A stretch of 64,000 bases of DNA from Allorhodopirellula solitaria (GTDB taxonomy: Bacteria; Planctomycetota; Planctomycetia; Pirellulales; Pirellulaceae). Positions 53,895-61,288 of the stretch are shown in pieces. Under the pieces are notes generated by a model. That model made no database searches. It saw nothing but the letters and a program-made list of their open reading frames with translations, and was not told the origin of the DNA. The stretch's first letter is position 1. Each line of letters opens with the position of its first letter. Made by a program: the position numbers and the translations under genes. The stretch lies in contig NZ_SJPK01000004.1 of assembly GCF_007859855.1 (NCBI RefSeq), forward strand, positions 62,001 through 126,000, read 5' to 3'.

Positions 53895-53950
53895 TATTGG
53901 TACCGGACACCTTTTCTTCGTCTATTGGTACCGGACACCTTTTCTTCGTC
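53895..53950. repeat. REP-type repeat, two tandem 28-bp units
   Basis: Two exact units beginning TATTGGTACCGGACACCTTT (53895-53922 and 53923-53950). The core GGTACCGGACACCTT recurs beside the RAYT gene. The element at 57012 has the opposite orientation, so the DUF1573-like to 55963 segment lies between inverted REPs. Confidence 0.88.
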
Positions 53951-54204
53951 CAGACTAGAAAGCAAGTCGAGAGCGTCGGCGGACGCTGTGAGAACCGAAA
54001 GAAGAGAAGTCGAGGGAGGGACATCGGGTGAGTGCAATAGTGAGGCAACAGAGAGGTTGAGGCCACTGGCCCGCCCCAAAAATGTTTCGATATTTTACGC
54101 TTATGATCCTGACAAGCAAAACGGTGCTCCTATGCTCGTTGCGAGCCGTTAAAGGTCTCTTCTTTTCAATTAGCTTTCGCTCTAGGCACATTCAGGTGGG
54201 AAAA

Positions 54205-55305
54205 ATGGCCAGATCCGGTTGCTGCAATGCTATTTTGCTCGTTTTGACGAGCATTGTCCTCTCGTTGACACCCCTACCCGGGGCATCTCCTCAGGGAATA
54301 GACAAGCCGGTCATTCTGCGGGTCAAACTTCCATCCAAAGAGCAATTTCTAGAACCGGTCGGGGCTTATCCGGTGGTTGCTCATTTGGGAAAGCTGCCAT
54401 CTGCATCAAATGTCAAGGCAATTATCCGAATCGAAAATCCAGAATCGTTTGACTTGCCTATCAGAGAAATTACCGCCACTTGCGGATGCACCAAAGCAAA
54501 GCTTCAAGGCGACACTCTGGTTTCAGCTAAAGAAACCGACCTGGTCGTGGATATCACCACGCCGCCCAACAGTCGTCAAAGCGAATTTGTCGGTGGCCTG
54601 TCACTCAACATTGACGCCGAGAAAACAGACTTTCCAGGATTGCAACGAGTTCAGGTCTCGATCCGCTATGAGATCGGAGGTCTACTCAATTTTCGTGATT
54701 TGATGATTCCTGTGGATGTCGGTGCGCAGCCCTTCACAGACATCGAAGTCCCCTTTATCTACACATTCGCTACTCCAGCAAAAGAGTTAAAAATACAAGC
54801 CGATGGGGTTTTAGCTGGAGTCAAGGGGTCAATTCTACCCGGTGATCGAACACAAAACTTGCCACATCGGGTCAAGCTCAGTATCGATTCCACATTCGCG
54901 AGCGCCCAGGGTGAAGTTGGGCGGTTGACACTCACGGAGCCTGAATCCGGAAGAACAAGTTCCGTTGATTTAGTGCTATACAGCAAGACGGCTGTCAAAC
55001 TGAGTCCCCGCACGCTTCGCTTCATTACAGCCGAGACGGACGAAGACTCACTCACCGCTGGTGGAATTCTCCGCTTAAACGTAGAGAAAGAAGTCGCACC
55101 CGATTCGATACGGGCGGAGGCCACGTTAAATGATCGTCCGCTCCAGGTAAACCTGAAGCGGATGGGAGGTAATATCTACCGGTTCCACGTCTCCGGCAAT
55201 GGGGCGATGTTTCAGGATTTGCCCGATGATAGTCAGGTCGCATGGAGAATCATGTATGCCGATCGGCAGGTGTTTAGTAAATGCGATTTCGTCACCACTA
55301 ATTAA
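54205..55305 (+). CDS. exported DUF1573-like protein
   Basis: The 366-residue protein has a signal peptide (CCNAILLVLTSIVLSLTP) and an N-terminal DUF1573-type immunoglobulin-like domain with the signature TATCGCTKAKL and later beta-strand regions. The motif TCGCT is characteristic of this family, found in Bacteroidetes and planctomycetes. The start at 54205 begins the signal peptide; earlier frames would include repeat DNA. The AT content is higher than in the flanking housekeeping genes. Function is unknown. Confidence 0.76.
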   Translation: MARSGCCNAILLVLTSIVLSLTPLPGASPQGIDKPVILRVKLPSKEQFLEPVGAYPVVAHLGKLPSASNVKAIIRIENPESFDLPIREITATCGCTKAKLQGDTLVSAKETDLVVDITTPPNSRQSEFVGGLSLNIDAEKTDFPGLQRVQVSIRYEIGGLLNFRDLMIPVDVGAQPFTDIEVPFIYTFATPAKELKIQADGVLAGVKGSILPGDRTQNLPHRVKLSIDSTFASAQGEVGRLTLTEPESGRTSSVDLVLYSKTAVKLSPRTLRFITAETDEDSLTAGGILRLNVEKEVAPDSIRAEATLNDRPLQVNLKRMGGNIYRFHVSGNGAMFQDLPDDSQVAWRIMYADRQVFSKCDFVTTN

Positions 55306-55650
55306 CTGTTTTTGATTTCTAAGAGAAAAGGCATGCACCATGTCGTTTGAAAGGGTTCATCCGACGGAAGCGTGCGCAGAGCACAGCGGAAGGTTTTTTG
55401 AGGCATGGCTCTAGCATCCAATGATCGTTCAAAAATGCGTCCCTGACGAACAAACGCTCGCCAGGGACCGACAACACCATTGGCATACCGTCGACCGAGA
55501 TATCCCTTGCCAAGCCAGCACCTCTGCAGAGCACGGCTCCGTTTCTCCCGGCACTGCCAGCCGAACATTGATAATCACATCCCACAAATAAACCCTTGGA
55601 TACTGGAGCCATGCCTTGAAAACCTCGGGCGCTCGCTTCCGTCGGATGAG
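55306..55650. other. spacer occupied by MITE-like copy 2
   Basis: Only 51 bases separate the DUF1573-like stop from the MITE-like element. The start of an original small gene, ATGTCGTTTGAAAGGG at about 55340, may lie just before it. Confidence 0.45.
55357..55649. mobile_element. MITE-like element, copy 2
   Basis: TCATCCGACGGAAGCG (55357-55372) and its complement (55634-55649) are the 16-bp ends of this 293-bp copy. It matches 43437-43751 with few changes, but lacks about 20 bases inside. It has entered or displaced the front of the following small exported-protein gene. Confidence 0.85.
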
Positions 55651-55947
55651 CCTTCTTTTGCGGCAAGCTTGGACTCAATCCATTCATTCCTAGCCACTAA
55701 AATCCCTGAAGAACCCTTGGTTATTTGGGACGCCGGCAAACCGGGATTTATGGACTGGGCAAATGGCTCCATTGATTGTTATCGAACCAGAGAATGCTTA
55801 ATGGGTGCTGACTGTGGAATGGACGCAGACGGCATCTACGTGTGCAGCCCGGACAGTTCTGCGACCTGGGTGGGCAGTAACGACTTGTTGTACACCGGCG
55901 TGCTCGGAACCACTTGTGCCTACGTCGGCAATGATTCTCAAGAATAG
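55651..55947 (+). pseudogene. small Cys-rich protein gene, 5' part replaced by the MITE-like element
   Basis: The frame is open from inside the element into 99 codons that contain VIWDAGKPGFMDW, CYRTRECLMGADCGMDADGIYVCSPD and LGTTCAYVG. Five or more Cys occur in the last 65 codons. The element covers the place where a signal peptide and start would be expected; upstream in-frame starts lie within it. It is therefore a truncated gene, unless the element supplies a start (TTG at 55480). Family unknown. Confidence 0.58.
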
Positions 55948-55962
55948 AATAGGGATCTACAC

Positions 55963-56919
55963 ATGAATTGCATCAAAATCGCTCTAACGAGCTCGCAGGT
56001 TGTGGCTGCTTTCGCCCTTGCTTGGTTTTCTTTCCCGGCGCGCGCCGACGACGTACGTGATGCTTCAGCCGATGTCAGGTCAATTCCTGAGGCGTTTGTG
56101 GCTAATTGGGAGTCCGTGCAGTCTTATGATGTTTTGGTGACCAAGGAATCGTTGAGTATTGGGCGAGGACGGTCATCTGAAGCAACACATTCTTATCGCT
56201 TGATCTTGGATGCGGTCGCTGAAAAATTTTTCATGGTCCATCAAGGGACTCGATCCGAAAGTATCTCGTTGGATGATCCGCCATCTGAGTCGCGGGTCTT
56301 CGAGGCCTATGCCCGAGACCCACTGACCAAAGAAACTTGGCTTTGGCAATTTCCCGATCGACCGCAAAAGTACACGACCGAGGGCTTTCGCGAATCACTT
56401 GCGAAAGTGCGTTTGCCCGATGTCCAGTTAGTGGGCTCGCTATCTAATTTGTATTCCTTTCAAAAAAACGAAGTGGCGCATACACTGAAGCGAAATTTTG
56501 GTCCCCATAAAAAGATCTACGAGCAGAACCGCCAGAGTAGGCAAACAGACATTGTCATTGACGTCGAGTTACCTTTCCCGCATGTCGAAAGGATCACCCG
56601 CCGCGTCTATCGCTTTGACACACAGGATTTTGTGCCACTGCGAATTACCACAGGAGTAGTGATCAACGGAGAATACAAAATTCACGTAGTCGAGGACATC
56701 GAGTGGAAACAAATCGACGGGGTTTTTCTGCCCGTTAGTCTCCTTGGGCAAAGCTCGCAAAGCGTGGGTGAAGGTAGCCACCAGGAGGTGATTCCTGTCC
56801 ATTATGACGTCCAGTTTGATTGGCGGTCGGTCAATAAACGCTCTGCCATCGATGGTTCATTGAATCCGAGCGTACTTCTGGACATGGATCGTCTTTTGTC
56901 GATGTTAATGCGTCCGTAG
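55963..56919 (+). CDS. exported protein of unknown function
   Basis: The 318-residue protein has a signal peptide (LTSSQVVAAFALAWFSFPARA). The body begins SVQSYDVLVTKES and has an overall beta-rich pattern (TRRVYRFDTQDFVPLRI, EDIEWKQIDGVFLPVSLLG) like the LolA/LolB-type fold and other planctomycete exported proteins. No enzyme motif was seen. It follows the truncated Cys-rich gene after 15 bases. AT content is higher than that of the housekeeping genes. Confidence 0.74.
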   Translation: MNCIKIALTSSQVVAAFALAWFSFPARADDVRDASADVRSIPEAFVANWESVQSYDVLVTKESLSIGRGRSSEATHSYRLILDAVAEKFFMVHQGTRSESISLDDPPSESRVFEAYARDPLTKETWLWQFPDRPQKYTTEGFRESLAKVRLPDVQLVGSLSNLYSFQKNEVAHTLKRNFGPHKKIYEQNRQSRQTDIVIDVELPFPHVERITRRVYRFDTQDFVPLRITTGVVINGEYKIHVVEDIEWKQIDGVFLPVSLLGQSSQSVGEGSHQEVIPVHYDVQFDWRSVNKRSAIDGSLNPSVLLDMDRLLSMLMRP

Positions 56920-57011
56920 CTCGATTTTAGACAGTGGAAGAAAAGCACTGTCATGGTCAAACTAGAAATTGGCGGTGCGCGCAGATCGGCAGCGGCACCA
57001 CCGGCAGGGGG

Positions 57012-57035
57012 AAGAAAAGGTGTCCGGTACCTTTT
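57012..57035. repeat. REP-type repeat, single unit
   Basis: AAAAGGTGTCCGGTACCTTT lies here, the reverse orientation of the units at 53895 and 58137. Confidence 0.8.
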
Positions 57036-57044
57036 CTGGGGTTC

Positions 57045-57295
57045 ACACCTTAAAACTCAGTCGCTCCCCGGACTCGCTTCCGGGGCTTTTTCCTGCCGTG
57101 GCTCCGCCGCTCTGAGAAACCGTCATTGCGCAATCCAGTTTCCCCGCCCGCGCGACCGACCGAACCGAGTAGCCAGCGCCCGTGGCCGGTAGGAACCGGC
57201 CCTACTTGCTCGGAGTTGAGTGGCGGTCATCCAGGATATCGGTTCCCCGAGATAACGCGAAACTCAGAGACGCTTGGCGACTATGTCATCTCTCG
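57045..57295. repeat. 250-bp direct repeat, left copy
   Basis: From ACACCTTAAAACTC to CTATGTCATCTCTCG it matches 58190-58438 with few differences. The two copies flank the RAYT gene in the same orientation. Confidence 0.9.
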
Positions 57296-57310
57296 GGACA
57301 AAGAAAAGGT

Positions 57311-57370
57311 GGACAAAGAAAAGGTGTCCGGTACCTTTTTGGACAAAGAAAAGGTGTCCGGTACCTTTTT
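57311..57370. repeat. REP-type repeat, two exact 30-bp tandem units
   Basis: Each unit begins GGACAAAGAAAAGGTGTCCG and ends GGTACCTTTTT. A partial unit lies just before. The array ends 15 bases from the RAYT stop. Confidence 0.88.
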
Positions 57371-57384
57371 GGGGTCATCCCGAG

Positions 57385-58068
57385 CTATTTTGCGACCGAT
57401 ATCTTCTTTGGTCGTCCACGGGGTCGCATCGTTGACTCCAGGTCGAAGGTTCTGGCAATGTGCTCCACCCATGTCTCGTTTCCAAAGGGAACTCCTCGCT
57501 TGACGCTCCAGTCCAGCTGTTCTCGCTCCATTGTACTGAACTCCGTTGCGACATGCTGAACCCAGTTCGCTGTTCGACGGATCGGCCAACCCGATATCCG
57601 TTTCGAACAAGACTTGCTCTTCGTCTGCCAGTGGTGCAAACTTCCAAATCTCCAGTCTTCGGGTCGTTTGCACAGCTTGGCAGCGAAAGCGTTTCGTTCC
57701 ACATAACGCGCCACGGTTAGGAAGTGCTCGTCTGTTTGAACGGGGAATGATTTAAACCTGCCTTGATACAGGTGCCCCAGTCCGGTCGTCTTGTAGTGCG
57801 CGTGATATCGCTGGGTGTGCGTCAACCCGATGTAATGACCAAACCGACCCATCTCTCCATCCTTTCCAGGGCGAACCAGCAAGTGATAGTGGTTTGGCAT
57901 CACGCAGTACGCGAAGAGGTCAATCTCAAATCGTTCGATGCCTTCGTCGATAATCTTTTCAAATGCTTCGTAGTCAGCCTCCTTCTCAAAGATGGTTGCC
58001 CGAAGGTTCGCTCGGTTAAGCATGTGATAACAATGCCCGGAGGCGTCAGCTCGTTTGGGACGACCCAT
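57385..58068 (-). CDS. REP-associated tyrosine transposase (RAYT)
   Basis: The 227-residue protein has the Y1/HUH transposase pattern of the RAYT group: MGRPKRADASGHCYHMLNR start, HUH in VMPNHYHLLV, and the conserved YVERNAF segment containing the catalytic-type Tyr, followed by a C-terminal tail. RAYTs act on REP sequences in single-stranded DNA and are usually single-copy and immobile themselves. Here GGTACCGGACACCTT-type REPs flank the gene on both sides in opposite orientation, which fits a RAYT with its own REPs. All motifs are intact, so the protein may be active. Confidence 0.88.
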   Translation of the reverse strand: MGRPKRADASGHCYHMLNRANLRATIFEKEADYEAFEKIIDEGIERFEIDLFAYCVMPNHYHLLVRPGKDGEMGRFGHYIGLTHTQRYHAHYKTTGLGHLYQGRFKSFPVQTDEHFLTVARYVERNAFAAKLCKRPEDWRFGSLHHWQTKSKSCSKRISGWPIRRTANWVQHVATEFSTMEREQLDWSVKRGVPFGNETWVEHIARTFDLESTMRPRGRPKKISVAK

Positions 58069-58136
58069 GGAAAGCACCCTGGCGGGAAACGGATTTGGTT
58101 CATCAACTCAAGATTAAGGGGAACCGAAGGGCGAGT

Positions 58137-58205
58137 CAATTGAAACGGTACCGGACACCTTAAAACTCTCCCAATTGAAACGGTACCGGACACCTTAAAA
58201 CTCTC
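58137..58205. repeat. REP-type repeat, two 34-bp tandem units
   Basis: Two units beginning CAATTGAAACGGTACCGGAC (58137-58170 and 58172-58205) carry the GGTACCGGACACCTT core and run into the right direct repeat. Confidence 0.88.
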
Positions 58206-58438
58206 GCTTCCCGGACTCGCTTCCGGGGCTTCTTCCTGCCGTGGCTCCGCCGCTCTGAGAAACCGTCATTACGCAATCCAGTTTCCCCGCCCGCGCGACC
58301 GACCGAACCGAGTAACCAGCGCCCGTGGCCGGTAGGAACCGGCCCTACTTGCTCGGAGTTGAGTGGCGGTCATCCAGGATATCGGTTCCCCGAGATAACG
58401 CGAAACTCAGAGACGCTTGGCGACTATGTCATCTCTCG
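58190..58438. repeat. 250-bp direct repeat, right copy
   Basis: It matches 57045-57295. Its last 15 bases encode the final residues (REMT and stop) of the ApbE gene on the minus strand, so the duplication includes the apbE 3' end. Confidence 0.9.
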
Positions 58439-59449
58439 CGTTGAGCCTCCGCTGGCTCCCAAGGGCGGGTCGACCCAATCCCAATGGCCGACCGTCTCCA
58501 CATCCACCGCGTCTTGCCGCTCGCCCGGTACGACCAGCAGCACCGGCATCGAACCGTTGGCTTCGGCATAGGCGGTGGCCTGTTCGCGTCCGTTAACGAA
58601 CAGCCCCGTCGCGAGCGCGTCGGCGTCGATCGCACGGGGGGTGATCACACTGAGCGAGAGCATATCACCGGCGGGCTCGCCGCTGCGAGGATCGATCACA
58701 TGCCCATAGCGTTTGCCGCGATGATGAAAGAATTGCTTGCCACTGCCGCTCGTCGCCAACGCGGCATCGCAAAGCCAGAATCCGGCGATCCGGCGGTTCG
58801 GTTTGGTGGGGTGAGCGATGCCAACCTTCCAACCCCGCGGCGATTGGTCCGGTTCGGACTCCTTTGCCTCCACGGTCTCGAACTGATCACCGCAGGCCAG
58901 AACGCTGCTCTGCCCGGCATGAATGAGGAAGTCGTTGATACCAGCGGACTTCAACCGGCTGGCCACGTGATCGATCGCGTCCCCTTTGCCGATCGCACCG
59001 AGATTGATCCGCATGCCAGGTTGCCGCAGTTCCACCGTCCGCTCGTCGGCGTCGAGTCCTATTTGATCCATGCCGACCAAGGATCGGGCGTTGGTGATCT
59101 CTTCGGCAGTCGGCTTGCGACCCTGCCGGGTTGTGAATCCCCAGGCATCGATCAAGGGACCGGCTGTGATATCAAAGGCCCCGCCGGTCGCCTCACTCAA
59201 TCGAGCGGCATGCTGCAGGACCGCAAAGGTCTCGGCTGAAACGCGGACGGGACCGTCGCCCGCGGCTTGATTGATCGCCGACACTTCACTGGTAGCATCG
59301 TAAACCGTCAGCCGCTGCTCGATCGCATCGACCGACTCCAGCGCATCGAGAACCACATCGGCAACGCTGCGATGTCCGATCTTTTGGTGGGCATCGCGGA
59401 CGAGGACGACAAAGTCACACGCCATCGCCCGGTGTGAAAATTCAAGCAA
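58424..59449 (-). CDS. apbE: FAD:protein FMN transferase
   Basis: ApbE attaches FMN to Thr or Ser of target flavoproteins, such as Rnf or Nqr subunits. The 341-residue protein contains MACDFVVLVRD, TGGAFDITAGPLIDAWGF, INLGAIGKGDAIDHV, HAGQSSVLACG, ALATSGSGKQFF, HVIDPRSGEPAGD and DALATGLF. The start is TTG at 59449: GGAGG lies eight bases before it, and a stop precedes that, with no in-frame ATG between. No signal peptide is seen, which is unusual as many ApbE proteins are lipoproteins. The C-terminus lies inside the 250-bp repeat. Confidence 0.92.
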   Translation of the reverse strand: MLEFSHRAMACDFVVLVRDAHQKIGHRSVADVVLDALESVDAIEQRLTVYDATSEVSAINQAAGDGPVRVSAETFAVLQHAARLSEATGGAFDITAGPLIDAWGFTTRQGRKPTAEEITNARSLVGMDQIGLDADERTVELRQPGMRINLGAIGKGDAIDHVASRLKSAGINDFLIHAGQSSVLACGDQFETVEAKESEPDQSPRGWKVGIAHPTKPNRRIAGFWLCDAALATSGSGKQFFHHRGKRYGHVIDPRSGEPAGDMLSLSVITPRAIDADALATGLFVNGREQATAYAEANGSMPVLLVVPGERQDAVDVETVGHWDWVDPPLGASGGSTREMT

Positions 59450-59552
59450 TTCAAAATCCTCCGCTGGCCCGCCAGACTAGACGCTCCGCCGGATAGGAAC
59501 AATCAGCATCGAAGTAGAAAACGAGGGAGACCATCTCGGAGGCCCATGGCAC

Positions 59553-59586
59553 AAAAAAACCGTGCTCGAGAAAGACTCGAGCACGG
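59553..59586 (-). terminator. Rho-independent terminator, minus strand
   Basis: CCGTGCTCGAG (59560-59570) pairs with CTCGAGCACGG (59576-59586); on the minus strand seven Ts follow. It lies 33 bases behind the TIGR03000 gene stop and separates it from apbE. Confidence 0.92.
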
Positions 59587-59618
59587 CCTGGGTCACTGTC
59601 GCGTTTTGGAAAAAGATC

Positions 59619-61067
59619 CTAACGCATCGCGAGTGTGCCAGCGGCGACGTCGAACTCGAGTTCGACGGTGCTGCCTGCGGCGACATTGATCGTTCGCTCT
59701 TGGCGAATGCTGTGTCCGTTGACGATCGCACTGACCGAAACGGTGTAGTCGGTCCAGCTTTCGCCCTGGGCGAGCTGGGTGGTACGGAAAGTCCGCACGC
59801 GGCCGGAGCCCTTGGTTTCATTACCAGCGAGGGTCACGACGGCATCGGCAGGAACGTGCAACTGCACGACCGTTTCGGTGGCGCCAGCGTTCTCGCTCGC
59901 ATTGAGGTCGATATCGGCCGCTTCCGGATCGATCGTTTCGGACGCCGGTGCGACTTCTTCGGCGCCAGCAGCGGCGTCTTGCTTGAATACCAATCGTTCG
60001 GCATCGCCAGGACGCAACTTGATCGACTTCGTTTCGCTTTGCTCTTGGCCGTTGACATCGTAGGTCACAACGACTTCGTAACCGTAGACGTATCCGGCCT
60101 TGAGACCCCGCGACATGAACTGGCGAACCGATCCGTCGCTGGTCGTCTCGCGGCCATTGACGGTGACGCGAGCGCTGCTGACGGGAACCGAAACGGTTAA
60201 CAACGCGGTGTCGTCGTCGAGGGTGGGCTTGCGAGCTTCATAGCTTGTGGTGCTATCGATGACGGAGTCACCGAGTGCATCCGCATCGCCTTCGGATTCC
60301 GAACCGGATCCTTCTCCCGTGCTGCGACCGGAGTTTGATCCACCGTCTGCTGGGTAGCCACCGGCAGGTCCCTCGCTGTCCGACGGCACGAAGTTGTCCG
60401 AGGGATACGGTTCCGCCGAGTAACTTTCGATGGGATAGCCCTCGACCGAGTAACCCTCAACGGGGTAGTTGGACTGGATCATGGGCGATTGATAAGTCGC
60501 CGGTGAGGCATAGCCACCGCTGCTGCCATAGGACGAGACCGAGACTCCCGAGGAGTAGTAGCCACCGCTGCTGCCGCCACTGCTCGCTCCGACACGGGAG
60601 TAGCCTGCGGTGTAACCACCGCTGGAGTATCCGCCTGTCGAATATCCACCGTTGGAATAACCGCTAGCGTAATATCCTCTTCGCGCATCGCGTCGGGCAG
60701 CGTGCCGCGCCCGCTTGGCTTGCATGTGGGCACGCAAACGGCTGAATAGACCGCCACCGTAGTAGCCGCCTGAAGACCCTGTCGGCGCGTAGCTTGCCGC
60801 ATACGTGCCACCGGAGGAGCCGCCACTGCTGCCGCCCGAGGAAGCGCCGTAGCTGCCACCGGTCGATCCGCTGTGCTTCGCAGCAAACCGAGCGTGCATG
60901 CGAGAAAACAAACCGCCGCCGCTGCCGTAGCCGCCGCCGCTACCGTAGGAGGCGCCACCTGAGCTGCCGCCGTAACTGCCATAGCTCCCGTAGGAACCTC
61001 CCGCCTCCGCAGTAGCACTGAGGGTCAGTGCCAAGGCGAAACAAACCAATAGGTGAAAACACCTCAT
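59619..61067 (-). CDS. exported Ser/Gly/Tyr-rich protein with two TIGR03000-like domains
   Basis: The 482-residue protein has a signal peptide (RCFHLLVCFALALTLSATAEA). Residues about 22-235 are a low-complexity Gly/Ser/Tyr region with repeats such as GGYSTGGYSSGGYTAGYS. Two TIGR03000-like planctomycete domains follow, at about 295-375 (LLTVSVPVSSARVTVNGRET...) and 410-480 (VVQLHVPADAVVTLAGNET...). The low-complexity region may be secreted, surface-attached or cell-wall-related. A terminator follows. Confidence 0.86.
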   Translation of the reverse strand: MRCFHLLVCFALALTLSATAEAGGSYGSYGSYGGSSGGASYGSGGGYGSGGGLFSRMHARFAAKHSGSTGGSYGASSGGSSGGSSGGTYAASYAPTGSSGGYYGGGLFSRLRAHMQAKRARHAARRDARRGYYASGYSNGGYSTGGYSSGGYTAGYSRVGASSGGSSGGYYSSGVSVSSYGSSGGYASPATYQSPMIQSNYPVEGYSVEGYPIESYSAEPYPSDNFVPSDSEGPAGGYPADGGSNSGRSTGEGSGSESEGDADALGDSVIDSTTSYEARKPTLDDDTALLTVSVPVSSARVTVNGRETTSDGSVRQFMSRGLKAGYVYGYEVVVTYDVNGQEQSETKSIKLRPGDAERLVFKQDAAAGAEEVAPASETIDPEAADIDLNASENAGATETVVQLHVPADAVVTLAGNETKGSGRVRTFRTTQLAQGESWTDYTVSVSAIVNGHSIRQERTINVAAGSTVELEFDVAAGTLAMR

Positions 61068-61288
61068 GTCCTTCCTCCATCCTCGATGTATTGATTGTGA
61101 AAATCATTTCGCCGCAGACCAACATCGTTCAGAAGAACTCGAGATCCAGTATCAGCGTTATTCCGTTGATGGCGACTCTCGCGATGATTCGCGAAATTCA
61201 TCCTTGGCGGCGCAGGGCGATAATGACGACTGTGTCAATTAGATAGGATAGCTAGGACAGGCGGGCATTCAAGCAGCCTGGGTAAATT
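61068..61288. other. spacer with probable promoter for the TIGR03000 gene
   Basis: No gene is supported. Only the promoter of the minus-strand gene at 61067 is expected here. Confidence 0.4.

Larger units (their letters stand above)
53247..54204. other. repeat-rich accessory region
   Basis: No gene is supported in these 958 bases. The first 390 are GC-rich and look like decayed sequence, the middle holds a cluster of short hairpins (53639-53866) and the end two REP-type repeats (53895-53950). The last 250 bases are AT-richer and lead into the DUF1573-like gene. Confidence 0.6.
56920..57384. other. repeat region on the left of the RAYT gene
   Basis: It holds one REP-type unit (57012-57035), the left 250-bp direct repeat (57045-57295) and two exact 30-bp tandem units (57311-57370). 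No gene is supported. Confidence 0.7.
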
